A stretch of DNA of 64,000 nucleotides from Campylorhamphus procurvoides. Lineage: Eukaryota > Chordata > Aves > Passeriformes > Dendrocolaptidae. Positions 1-13,300 of the stretch are shown piece after piece. The DNA lies in assembly GCA_013396655.1 (NCBI GenBank), contig WBMV01008435.1, positions 496,001-560,000 of the forward strand, given 5' to 3'. Position 1 is the stretch's first letter. Each line of letters opens with the position of its first letter. The notes beneath the pieces were generated by a model. That model was not told the DNA's origin. It saw nothing but the letters and a program-made list of their open reading frames with translations, and ran no database searches. Both the position numbers and the translations under genes were made by a program.

Positions 1-3000
1 CAACAATATTGCTCCAAATCTAAGAGGCTGCTAATTTTGCATGGATTTTTTCCTTTTTAATAGTGGGAACCAACAGACTATTCTCTAAAATAATTGCTAC
101 TATTACCTGTCACAGAAATAAATAAGGTATCAGACAAAATAATATGCACAGACAAGCTCCATCAGTCACAGAATTGGATATATCATTCTCTTGATAGTGG
201 TCAGTAATGAATTTTGAAAGTCCATTGTGAGGAAATGCCTTTCTCCAATAGGTTTTGACTGTATTACAATTAACACCATGTGGATAATGTCTAATGCAGA
301 GTCTCTTACATAATGAACTTAAAGAAACCAAATATATTTCAGAGGAAAACAGCTCGGCTAGCTTATTTTGGTATAGGTTCCACTCATCTCCCATGGGATA
401 TGGAGGTCCAGACACTTGAAACTGCAGTGGAAACAGTTCAGAGAATGATGTGGGAAAACAGCTTTGTTCTAATCATTACTTGGGACAAAGGAAATACAGT
501 TCCCTTATTTAAGTCACCTATTTGTTTCATCGCTCAAACAACAAAAAAAGGCAGAAATAACATACTTGTGTAATATTTCACCCATTGTTGAACCTCATTG
601 GTCTCACTTTTTACTGAGAATGATTAACTACAGATTTGTATAAAACGTAGTTTTGCTGCTGTGCAGGAAAATGAAGGAAACCCAAGAGGACAGTCTTAAA
701 AACACATGAATATTAAGGCTGCAGGACTGGAACAATCTGTCCTACATCTATCTACGATATTCTGTTCTTCTTAAAGTGAAGTTTTTGAGGACCTCCTAAT
801 CTATCAGCCTTCTATAATTTCTGATCCCTTCCAGCCCTGCTGAAGAACTATCTGGAAAAGAAAGGGGGCATATGAGGGACATGAGAGGCTGTGTGAGTAA
901 GTGCTGACCACCAGTGCCAGAAAGTTACTCATGGCTACTAGTTCTCTCCTTTTCATCCTACTGCTGCTTCATCAGACAAGTGACTTCAGATCAACAAGTT
1001 AAATGTGAAGTAAAGACCTTTCAAGAACTTCTCCATGGCAGTAACTGATTTAATTCATGCCACAGAAACTTTGCTATTAGCTGTCAAGGTAAACTAGCAA
1101 ACCTAGTAACAGTTTAACATCCTGTCTATCTCTGTCAGGTAATCTTCCCTTTGAATAACATGGACTGCTGAAAATCAAAGCTTTTTCTTTCTCTGCAAAT
1201 AGCACTTTTGCAAATCCCATGAATGACACGGAGTGCCAGTTCAGACTGTGACTCACCCTGGAGCTTCATTCATGGGATCAGATAATAGAGACAGCAGAGC
1301 TTTGGGGTGTGTAGACACAGCATCCTATGCTTGGAGGTTGGAGCACTGCTTTTACATGGTGACTGACTGACTGACTGACTTGGGCTGTTGTAAGTATGTG
1401 GGAGGCAAGGGTGATAAATGTCAGCTGTGGACACAGCACACCTTCCCTGAGGGACAAAACCGCCCCAGTGGAGATGCATGAAGAAAAGCTGGAATGCCAG
1501 CTGAAGCACCCTGTTGCCATTCCTTAAAGCCACCACATAACAGATAAAGAAAGTCCTGGCCACAGTTAAAACGTTTTTTTCCCTCAACAGCTGTTGCTCC
1601 TACCACTTTTCCTTTGTGTCTTCATTTTAACGTGTCTCCACTTGCCTGAATCTTCTCCTTACTACAACCACAGCAGCTGAAGCTGTTAGCCAAGATATGA
1701 CTCTACTCCAACAATACATTGCTTGGTGAGTGGCACTGTGAGTTCCCAGATAGGTGCCTGTCACATCACACGTTATAATCTCTGCTTGCCCATTAGCAAT
1801 GCTGGCTTGCTTGCACAGCACTCAGCCAAGTGACGAGCAAGATACTAAATCAAGTTTCCTTCTGTCCATCTTGCACTGTTCCCAGGTGAAGTCCAAGGAA
1901 GCTGTGATAAATGCTGCTCTTAGAGCTTCAGATTCAATCACAGTTATTGACCAAGTTATTACAAGATATAGAGGACAGATTGCAGTCACTGTCACCAGAG
2001 ACAAGCCTGGAACTGACCTGCATCTTGGCAGGCACCAGCTCAATTTAAAAAAAAATAAATTCTTCATTTATTTTATAAAATTAAATTTTGAAATTGTACA
2101 TAAATATAAAAAAGGTTGTATTTTTAAAAATAAATCTAGTGCCAGATGTTAAAGAGGTTCATGAGCACTGACAGGGGAAATGACAGCCACCTTTCCACAA
2201 TAAGACATTTTGTAATAGGGCAGGTCATACAGCAAGTGTTTCATCATCAACGAAAGCCACTTCTCTGCGCAGAAGTGCTGAGGCAGGAGTGCTCTGAGCG
2301 ATTGAATTTTGATCACCCCCTTCAGTGGTTGAGATAGACTCAGGCAGACTTTATAGGGTGATCTCCAAACTGAAAAGGGCAATGAGAAATTCGGATCACT
2401 TATACTTGGGGATTGTGAGATCCTCATTCTCTGCTCAGTAGAAGGCGAGACACCTATGTCGGACATCTCTAGCACAGTTTGAACATTGCAGCACCTATTG
2501 GCTGGTAGCCATGGATAACAGGGCTTTTTAATTAGTCACTGCTGTCTCAATGACCTGAAGATTATTGTAAAGATGCCAGGAATATGTTTCACCTGCAAAG
2601 ATATATAAGACTGAATCATCACTGCTTGACATGTCCTTCTTTCTTTCTTCTGTTTAATTTTGCCTGCACACGCAGCCCCTCAATCTTTATCTCCATTTCA
2701 AATACCTGATAGGTGGGCACTGCATCCTGCAGTGTGCTCCATTCCAACCCCTTGCCTGATCACAAGTCTGGAAAGCCTGGAAGTGGTATGATACACTATC
2801 TAAACATAGGGACTCAGGCTCAGTTTACTAATTACCACCACTGGGATTTTCAATCAGATAGCCTGACATTTAAATATTGATCCTTCTCTAATGGTTACAG
2901 GACTACAAGCACTGCTTTCTGTAGGTAAGCATATGGCTACACTGAAAGCCTGAACTGTCTCAAGGCAGTAGAAAAACTATCCAAATATTCCACAAAGAGA

Positions 3001-6000
3001 TGGTTTGTTGTGACATACACCTAACATAATGTGATGTAAACCAGCAACAGTTCATCTGTGATTAAGAAATCTCTTTTGTTTACATTCTATTTTCCTTTCC
3101 AAATGCCTTAACAATGAGCAGAACGAGTGATCCTTGGAGGATGAGGTTGAGTAGAGGTAGAATTCAGTATTTAAATGAGCTAGTCACAGAAAGACAATGT
3201 CTAGGTGAGCCTGGCTTTGTATTAATTTCAACAGGAGAAATAATTTTGTCTAAGCTGTCATTGTGGAAATCCTTTTGCTAGTAATGGACTGAAAAAAAAT
3301 GGAATATACATAAATCAGATGGTATCTATGACTCACCAGGCAAATCACAAAGCAGACTACTGGAGGTAAAACTTCAAGTGAAGTATTTGCCACTCATATT
3401 AATTATGAGAAGCTCTTGTCTGAAAGCTGGTCTTAATGTATTGCCCTCACGACACATCACTGCTGCCTCTGAATCACCCAGATAATTCTCAGAAGTAAGG
3501 AAGAGGGAGATGTTAAAAGAGGAACAATCAAGACTTTCCTGATCTTCTCAGCATGTATTGCCAAACTGAGAGGAGGGATGGGAAATCTCACCCAAAGCAC
3601 AAAGTCAAGGTACAAAATGGAAATTTACAGACAGAATTTGCCACCAACTGAACGTCAGCCTGAGTGGCCTCAGGTCCGGCCACTATCACTGAGCTCTAAC
3701 TCACTAAGTCAAACTACAGAGAAACAAAAGGCAGAATTTTTGGGCTGTTAACTGACTGTATTCTCTCTAGTGGTTTTCCCTGTACTTCTGCTACAACTTG
3801 AGTGTTTCTTTTTTCCAAGTAAATTTTAAGATATATTTAGGAACAAGCTTCAAATGGAGTTCAATTTGGGCTTGTATACCAGCTGATTCACGGGTCTCAT
3901 GCAAAAGGCTCAGCTTCACAGAGGATAGATGGCCCATTTTCATTCAGCCAAACTTTGCAGATTTTTTTAATGGTACAGAAATAAGCCCACAAGATTTTTT
4001 TACCTAAGAAAACGCGAAGCACAAGTATATTGAGACCTAGATGGCAAATACCAAGTTGACTTTTGTTCTCTGCACTCTCAGATCCTTCACTAGCACTAAA
4101 CCCAGCTGTTGCAGGGAGCAGAGAGCTTTCAGAGCAGCAGCTGGTGTCCTAGGAGTGAGCTGCCTGGGCTACGCCTGTTGCTGTTGCTAACAGACTACTT
4201 GTCCTGCTCTGAGGGAAATTGTGGAAAGGCTGTGTTGGATGGGCCAGAGGGAAGGGAGGCCTCAGCATCATTCCTGCAAGATCCAGCCTTGCAAGACTGC
4301 CTTCTCTTGGGCAAGAAATCCCCTCTCTTGGAGCAGCTGTCTCAAAGTGGGAACCTAACTTCCTTACCTGAGCAGATCAGAACAACTAAGTTTCCAGTTT
4401 GGTGAAGAGAAAGGAAATTATTATTTGTCTACTGCTGCCATGGTCATGGAATCATTCCAGTGCAGCTGTGCTAAGATCTGGGACCATACCTTTTATATTG
4501 TGATGGAAAAGTAGAGGTACATAGGCAAAGAGCACAACAGGATCTCTTGGCCTTATTTTGGTTTTAAATTATCTTATTTTGTCCGTATTGCCTGCATATT
4601 GACATGACAACCAATCAGCTAAAACTTAGCTAAATACTGACCTCTCTGACATGTGATTTAAAGCTGTCTCATGGAAAAAAATTTGAAGGATCAGCAGCTG
4701 AAATTGAAGTATTCAGCAGCAAGGCAAAGAGAACTACAGCACATGAATACTGAGAGGACTGTCCTTATGGTAATTCTGGCAGATGGCATAAGGTTGCAAG
4801 CAAGTAATAGAAAATTTTAAAACTAATGAAACAAGATTAACATAGGCCACTCCATTAGTATTTCTCCTCTGAAACAGTTCAATCCTGATTATATTTTATA
4901 TCCTCATGGAATTAAAGCACTGTACTTACTGGCTGCAGAGGGAAATTAGATCTGACTGCTCTTTGTGGATGATTAACTTGCATTTCCTTTCAAACTAAAT
5001 GTATGTGCTGGAGTCCTTTGGAGCCACTTTTCTTATGTGGAATTTGAGCAACAGAATACAGGGTCTGGCACTTTGTCTTAGGTGAAATAAACTGGGTAAC
5101 CGCAGACCCAGGTGAACACAAGTCTTTCATAAACTCTCACAAATTTACGTGGTGTTACTACGTGAGAGACGTTGCCCACAAAATATGATTGAGGAAAGTT
5201 GCGGGACTACAAGACCTGTTTCTCCCATGCACCAGAAAGGACTGCTTGATTATGTCTATGTCACCCTCCACTAATACATTGCTCCCCACGGCAGCAAGGC
5301 AGCTCCTCCTGCTCCCTGTGTTTTAATCATTTGCTCCTGGTTGTCAGACCTCCCCAGCTTCAGACACTGAGCAGAGGTACCTGGTTTGGAGCAATGTCAC
5401 CTCACACTCAGCAGGCAGATTGAAGAGGTGCCAAGTGTGAGCCTGCAGCAGTTGGTGAGCTCTTTCCTAATGGAGATGTCTCTCACTCTCTGTCAGAGGC
5501 AGGAGCAGCCTGTGGTGACTATACTTCTGACTTAGGCACTCCCTGAAGCAGGATGTGGCTCTCTAGTGTGGAGATATCTATTTTGTTCATGCTGAATCAT
5601 CTCCTACTGTCCCTTCTTAGACCAAGCAATCTGTACACCTGTGAGCTGCAACTCCTGTTACCGTATCCCTTCTGATATGCCCTCCTGTATCCTGGAGGAA
5701 ATTTATAGAGGCAGCATTACAATTCCTTAGAGTGAAATCATCCGTAAATAAAGTGAATGTTGGGGATTTAATAGGGGCACTGATATCTTTTTGCTGATGA
5801 AAAATAAGGAAATCCCTATTGATTCATTCTATTAAAACAGCCTGAAAATAAATTATATGCCTCTCTTATGATTACAGTGGTTCGGATTTATATTATTATT
5901 ATAAATTATTATTGCAGCTATTCAAAGTAATTTTGTTAGTTGACTTTCAGGGGCTTATCACACAAAGGAACAAGGGCACTGAGCTGATCTCTCATGTGAA

Positions 6001-9000
6001 AGATGAAGACACATAAACTGTCTAAACAGCCACCTCAGTATATGTGGAGAAGAAAATAATTTTCATGCAAATAGAATCTGAGACCAAAATGCCTTTTTCC
6101 TTCACCTCCTTTCTATTTCATTATTAAATAAATCATAAAGATGTCACTGGAGACCACATAGGAAGAGGCCACAAATGGTAGAAATGAGAGCTTTCTGCAT
6201 TTGTCTATTTTTAATTTGAATTAAAAAAAGAAAGGGAAAAAAAGAGCATGATGCTATTCCCATGCCTGATTTCCCAGGAGTACAAACAAGCTGTATGTCC
6301 TCTTGTAATAATACAACAAATTTTCAAAACCAAATGCAAATAAACGAAAATGATCCATACATTAAACTCAGATTCACAGTGTTCAATGCTTTTCAAATTC
6401 AAATTACTACCAGACAGTGCATCTTTTTGCATAACTTATGCAACTAAAGTGTAGGTGACATCTTCTCCACTCTCCTATCATTTTTTCTTTTTCCTTTTTT
6501 TTTTTTTTCTCTTTGGACTGGTATTCTTCAGTCGTAGTGCTGGAATACTGCACATAAAAGCTGAACAATAATCTACCAATTTTCATAGATGCACCAAATC
6601 ATGTACAGTGCTTAGAGCACAATGCAGAAAGTGAGCAGGGAAACCCAAACATTTTTGTGCTGAAGGATAGATCAAAATTGAATTTGTCTGTCATTAGAGC
6701 AAATACCCAAAGGTAACTTATGTTGTTTCGTGTCAGAGGTTTTGGTCTTTGATAAATAAGATTAAATGCCCCAGTGGCAACACAGAATTCTCTGTAAATC
6801 ATTCATATCACTTTGGAAATTGAATGCATGCATATATCTTACCTAGGAGGGGTGTGAATTTGGAGTGGAAGAGCTAAATCATGGACAGTGTCTACCAGGA
6901 AAAGAGGCTACTTCAGAAGAGATGTTATGGAATAGTTAAGGTTTAAATTACAGTGTTTGTGCTTGGGACAACTTCACTTGGGAGTAAAATTCTTAGTCCT
7001 TGATCTTATAGATATTTCAGCTCTTTGTGTAACCTAAGGAAAAAAAACCCTTTGTCTAAATGAGTTGGGATCCCCGGAGATGCATGGGGCTGCATTTCAG
7101 GGCCAGGATTGGTACAGCATGCAGAGAAAGCTTTGGATGCCTTTGGTGGGAAAAGGACTGAAGAGGATGTGAGGTGTGCTGTGTGAGGTGGGGTGTGAGC
7201 AGACTCACTCTCTCCAGAGGCACCTCTGGAGAGCAGGACTCAAGCAATTCCCCCAAGGGAGCACTGGTGATTTGTTTGTGGTGGGAATCCTGGCAGCAAG
7301 ATTATTCAGTGGATTTGTTTTTCCTGAGCTTTACCCCTCTGAAAACAACCATTGCTCTCTGGCTCTTCCTCCCCTGTTGGCTGGACTGAACAAGGTTGTT
7401 GCTCTTCACATCTGTCAACCAATGGTTTCCCCATCCTGATGGTCATCTGAAAAGCAACTAAAACATAAGCCCATATATCTGAGAGAGTAAATGTTTCTTT
7501 TTTTTGATTTTTATTTTGAACCAAGGAGATGCAGTGTTTAACCATGCAGGAATAAGCTGAAGGGTGGCATTTTGAAGGTGCAAGGAAGAAATATTTTAGG
7601 TAGCCTGTATTGTGAACTAGCATGATGTTTTTGGTTGGGAAGAAAGGGAAAAATCCTTTAAAGCCAGGGAGGAACATCACCAGATACACCATTTGAACTG
7701 TTAGTTAACGGTAAAATGAAATATTTCCTACCCATTAAAGTACAAATGTATTGAATCAGATTCCAAAGATGATGTAGTATGATAAGAAATGCCAAAAGTG
7801 TTATGCAGAATGCTAACTCCTGTGAGAAAATAAGAAGAGTGCTTCACCAGTGTTGTCATGTCATGAACTAGTCATCATCACTACTTTCAGTGAAAAAGCT
7901 CTGTTTCCACAGCACTTTTCCACTATATGCTTCAATTAGAGGAAGGGAGTAAAAACAGTGGTGTGAAAAACATCAGCTGGGGGTTTAAAAACCCAAAGGA
8001 AGACAGCATTTCAGAGTGAGTTGTGTAAAACCACATGCAGGAAAAATATAAAGTCCACATACTTAAAAATGATCACTGCCACACAACAGCAGCCATATTC
8101 TTCATAACATAGACACAGCTCAGATGCATAAATCTGAACACAGCATCATTTTGCAGCATCACTGTCACTTTGATCACTCTGCTTATTTTATTCTTTGGCA
8201 CACTCTGCACCTTTCTGCTTCCTGAACTTTCCTGTCCTTTCCTCTGTCTCCAGCTCATAGACAACTCCATTTGCAGCGGTTTCCCCTGCTCCTTCCTCCC
8301 CACATCACCAGAACCATGTGCAACTCTTCTCAACATCCTCCTACTCCCAAAATGTCAGGGTCACCTGTGGTCTGGGAAAATATCAGAACGCAGCACCCCC
8401 AAACTCACATGCCAATGGGAACTGACATCTTTTCCATGTACCTGTTTTCACTCTTGGTACCCAGCAATGAAGAGAACTGTGAAGAGGCTGCTACTGGTTT
8501 TCAAACAACTGCGCATATAAAATGCAAGTTTTGTTCCTTTATTTGCTGTAAATTAGGATCAAGGGAAGCAGACCACAGCCACGCAAGCTCCCAGAAAATT
8601 AACCTAGTGCAGATTTTGCCTGCCCATGGTAAAGTTTGGCTGCTTGGTCATCAGTGGAACTGATAGGAAGAAACAGCAGCAATAAATGTCACTGTAGATT
8701 TTCCTGTTTTTGCTAGTTCATTTGAATTTTATTTAGGAAGACAAGGTCATAGTGGATTTGATAATTTTAAAGCTTTTTTTTTAAAATTCCACTCAAATAT
8801 TCTCAAATCAAACCCTGGCTTGAAAAACAGCTACTGAAATTTGGTGGTCAAATGATGCTTTTGTTAAGGAAGTCAGTGAAGTCAGACAGAATCCTTCAGC
8901 CACTACATTCAAGAGTCACTGACTGAAACCTCTAGCAAGAAGATATGTGTCCCTTTTATACATCTCTGTGAACTCCTCCTAACTTTTTGCCTGGCACATG

Positions 9001-10087
9001 AGAGTTTATCATGGTAGGGCTGCTTATGCATGCTATATAGTCAACTCCAACTTCCAAGGAAAGAGATTAAAATACTTACTACCCACTTGTGCTTTCCCAC
9101 ACACACACCTAATCTCCTCTCGTCACACACATACAGGTAATAGCTTTGTTAAAACATGCAGCTTGGGCCTGTATATCATGATAGTTTGATTTAGAGAGTC
9201 TGCTCAAGGGCTGATTGCCAGGCACTGGAGCAGGAGCTGGTGTCGTCTGCAAATCCTTTCCCAGCTCCCTCAGCTCTGTTCCTTGTATCTTTGGCCCATG
9301 TGGAATTTGTATACATATGCAGAAGGAGGAATATTCAAATTGTCATTATACCAACTCTAAAATTTTAATTTTAAGGAAACATCCTCCTGTATTCAACACA
9401 TCAGTCTCTGTTATACCATCATGCTGCTGGCAGTTTAACACTGAACTGGAATATATTATCTTCATGATCTCCTTTAATCAAGTCTCAAGAACCCTTGGAG
9501 CCACAGGTCTGAAACCAGGAAATCACACTGCTTATTGAGAGGCAATCAAACACACAAGAAGGTCCTGGGTGTCTGCATAGCTTTGTGTTCATGCGGGGAA
9601 GCCGTGGGCTCCAGGGGCAGTCACAGGGCTGCAGAAGGCAAAGCCAGGCCATAGCTGCTCAGCTAGCTGCGGTAGGATGGCATGTGCACAGGCTTCAAAC
9701 AGGTGACAAGAGTAATCTCATGCGCAGGATTTCTCTGCTACTGACACATGCAAATATCTGATGTGCAGAGACATCACCAGCCTCTCCAACAGCTCCTGAG
9801 CCACTGTGCATGAGCAATTTGGATAACAGCTCCCACAAGTGAGGTGCACCAGCAGTTAAGCACAAGCAACCATCAGCACGCTGCTCTGAATTTGAAGAGC
9901 CAGCCTGTCACATATTGAAGCCATCTATAAATCCAGCAGACTTGTTGAAATGACAGTTTATGCTGTTCCCATAATTTTGAAATTATTCTTATTCTTTAGC
10001 ATGCAGAGGAAAATGAAGTCACATTTTCCTTAACAATTGCTGTTCCCGCCTTGCTGCATGTCACAGGGTGACCTCGGAAACACTGAC
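1..10087. other. Last TRIM55 intron or downstream sequence, no exon recognised
   Basis: No coding exon could be supported here. I searched the minus strand for the conserved TRIM55 terminus (Phe-Ser-Trp-Leu-Asn-Ser) and found no spliceable match. The region is AT-rich, with an AT-rich stretch at 2045-2140 and a T-rich run near 6480-6510. Open frames of 60-130 codons occur on both strands, but none has recognisable protein character. In mammals CRH lies beyond the TRIM55 3' end, so it may lie just outside the window. Confidence 0.6.
1361..1380. repeat. Tetranucleotide microsatellite (GACT)5
   Basis: Five perfect tandem copies of GACT are visible in non-coding DNA downstream of TRIM55 exon 9. 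Confidence 0.95.
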
Positions 10088-10375
10088 CTTGGATGTTGCT
10101 GCAGTGGCATTACTTTCCTTACCACTCCCTGGTGCACTCTCCTCGATTGTTGTTGTTGTTGAGGCTTCTGCCTTCTTTCCACTTATTTCCAGAGAAACAG
10201 GAGTCCCTACTTTCCCCAACCCACTCACCAGGGTTGAGCTTGGACTGCTTTGTTGCCGTGACTGAGACTTATACCAGCTAGGGTAAAACAAGGGATCGAT
10301 GGTTTCTGCTGTGGCCGGCACTTGAGTGTCAGACTCTGGGGTCTGTTGAGAACCACTTGGTGTCACAACCACATC
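10088..10375 (-). CDS. TRIM55: TRIM55 coding exon 9 (C-terminal tail with [10 protein letters not shown] motif)
   Basis: The exon is 288 nt, 96 codons, residues 404-499. It begins [20 protein letters not shown] after CTGATTAAG and includes [18 protein letters not shown], which matches the human tail as I recall it. The rest is Ser/Thr/Ala-rich and ends ATSK before the donor AAG|GTCAGTG. The donor is non-optimal at +3 (C). Without splicing the frame adds eight residues and stops at 10061, a possible short isoform. The exon encoding the usual FSFSWLNSLNE end was not found downstream. Confidence 0.93.
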
Positions 10376-13300
10376 CTTAATCAGGACAGATAAAGAGAAG
10401 AACAAGCAGAGTGCACCACATTACCTTCCTGCTGTAGTCACGTTATTCTGCATGTTGTGTTTGTTATGTATCACTGCAAAGCATGGATTTATCCTAATAT
10501 ATGGTCTGAAAGAATTGCAATCAAAATGTGAAGCAAAAACAACTATCATTTGAATAATACAGACAAGGGAAAGAAAATGAATTCCTCCAAAAATAGAACA
10601 CGAAAGTAGAACTAGCTGGGAGGGGGGTGCTGACTGAGAAAGGAGTGAGCAAGAGGTTTCTTAATTCAGATAAATGCCCAATTCAATTCTAAAAGCGTAA
10701 GAAATTCTGCATAAGAACCTCATGAACCCATACCAGCCATGAATGACTGGTGGAGGTACCTTCAAAAGGCTTGCTGTGTTTTGTGTTAAGAACATCTTTA
10801 CCAATGAGTCTTGACATGAACAGTCAGAAAAAAGGTAATAAAAGGACACTGGAGAGAAACATTTGCCCACCAGCTTTGCCATCAATGCTATAAGCCAAGC
10901 ACATTTGCTCTCCCAGGAAGAGGAGCAGCCAGCTGAACTGCACCTCTCTACCTGCATGAAGCTTTTTTTGTGTTCCCACACACACTACCTGCTGTCACCA
11001 CAGCATTTCTGCTTTGCCTTTCTTACACCAGAAGGCAAAAGCTGAAATACAGGTATCCCTCACAGCACAACACCCACGTGCCATGTCTGACACCACACCA
11101 AATGCCTAATGGCATTTTACAATTTCTAGAGCAGCACACTGTACCTTTCTCATTTTAACCTTAGAAGTGAGAGAATTCATGTTAGTTGGTAGAACTGTTT
11201 ATGTCTAGTTCTTGTTTGCATGAAACCCTATGTCAGTTAGCGAACATAAGTTTAGTTAAGTCAGTGCAAATCCTCAAAACACAAATTTTGGTTAAATCAA
11301 TAAAATGTTATTTAAGAGCATCTTCACACAACTGATGAAAACTCACACATGATTTTAAATCAAAGCAAAAATTAATCTGTGGTATTTGTTTTCCCTTATT
11401 TTATGTTGAGAGCTTGCTACAATCAAAGATTCTTTATATGTTTTCTTGTTTTCACATTAGCCTCCTCAAATATCTTCACAAGAGCCTTTACCTGCTCAGC
11501 AACTTCACTGGGTGAATTGCACAAGAGGAGAATTTGTTAATTAATTGTATCTAAGGGTGGCTAAAGTAGCACATGAAGTATATTTTTAACTTAGATGCTT
11601 TAGAATACGTGGCAATTATGATCTCGTTCTAATCACATTCCCTAAGAAAAAGTGCTGGCCTGAAATATTCACACCCTGAAACTCTTTGCTGATAGGTTGC
11701 AAAAGGCAGTTTCCTCTCCTGTTTAGTGTATAATATTCCTGCACCCACCCCGACATATCCCTAAATATGCTGCCAGGGCAGAAGGCAGCAAACACCATTC
11801 GCAGTAAACTGATTAGAAGTATGATCTAAAAATTGATAGTGGAAGGCTCACTAAATCCAGAGGGAATGTCAAATTCTCTTAGCATAAATATTTTAACAAG
11901 CATCTATCTCATATACAAGTTAGTCTGAGTTAAATGACAGCAAGCAGAACATCTATTGTAATGCACTTAACTCTCAAAAGGAACCTCTTTTGTTTATGTA
12001 TCCCATATATATCTTAATTTAACTAGCAGGTAATATTTTGCCTATGAAGTGATATGTCAAGAGGACAGGGTAAAACTGCATACATATGTACAAGGGCAAT
12101 AAACAATTTTGCTCTCCAGTGCATTGACTCCCTTAGTCCTGCTCCTCATATATGGTGTCTACAGGCCACAGGGAGCATTTTGTTGCTGTGCCAGGCTCAC
12201 TCAGCATAGCTGGCAGGGCAGCAGAGGCACTTACCTGACCAGCTGGGGCAGCAGGCAGTGGCACTGTAATAGGTTCAGCCAGGGGCTCTCCTGCTGCACT
12301 CTGTGGTTCAGGGTCTTGCTGAGGTGGCTGTGATGCTGTCTCAGCCCCTTCCTCCTCCACCTCTTCCTCTTCTTCCTCCTCTCCAGAAGACTCTGTGTGG
12401 ACTTCTTCCAAATCTTCGTCGTCCTCTGTCTTCTCCTCTTCTTCTTCTCCCCCCTCCTCTGAGAGGACGCATGTAAAAAGACAGGGCTGAGCACCACGTA
12501 AAGATGGTTACAGTCTTTGTGTAATTGAAAAGTCATTTGCAATTGCATTGCAAAGTCACTGATGATCTGCTGCCTGGCAGAGAAGGTATTGGTGAGGAGC
12601 CTGCTCCCACCAGCCTGGACTGGACACTGCCATGTATCTGCCAGAAGGTGCTTTGTGGCAGGGAAGATACTAAGCACACATCCTGGTTTAAGTCTTCAGC
12701 TGGCCCTTTCCATGGGGAAGAGTACAGAAAGTCCTGCCAATGGAGTTAGTCTTGTGAAGGATGTGCAGCACAGCCCTTATCTTCTGGGGGAAAGGATATC
12801 TGGGATGTGGCACAATCTGCCAGAAAAAAAAGTCCCTCTTCCAATTCTAGGTATAGGTTTGTTTTAAATGCCATTGAAGCTGTCATCATAAATATTTACC
12901 CGAGCAGTGCTTTGCAATATATGACTGGAGGTTTGGGATACCCTCATCCCTAAAACAAGACTGTCAAACTTGATCAAACCATTGCTTTTGCGCCATCTGA
13001 CACATCCTGTGGTCTGCAGTTGTGGCTCTGCTTTTTTCCAGAGGAAGCCTTCTAACAATGAATTTTCTTTTACATAACCACGCTCTTCATCTTAATAAAC
13101 ATTGGACATTGTTTAGAGTCATCCTAACTCTTCAGAGAAATAAATTTAGATGTGTGCATCAATCAAAGCTTCAAATTACGCACAGGTTAAGGTTCTGCCT
13201 GATTATGTGGAAGGAATGTAGATCTGCAAATCAAGTAATGCCCACATAACGGAGAAATGTTTCTGCAGGCAAACACACTCCTATAAACAAGAGTGTTGTC

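Noticed and set aside
3925..3965. Trp-Leu-Asn-Glu on the minus strand, considered as the TRIM55 terminal exon
   Set aside because: The context (KVWLNENG) does not match the conserved Phe-Ser-Phe-Ser-Trp-Leu-Asn-Ser-Leu-Asn-Glu end, and no stop follows at the expected place.
6870..6905. Phe-Ser-Trp-stop on the minus strand, considered as the TRIM55 C-terminus
   Set aside because: The tiny frame is closed by stops on both sides without an acceptor, and the following Leu-Asn-Ser-Leu-Asn-Glu is missing.
12231..12677. 148-codon Lys/Arg-rich frame on the minus strand
   Set aside because: It is the shifted-frame reading of the GAG/GAA-rich TRIM55 exon 8, continued into intron 7.
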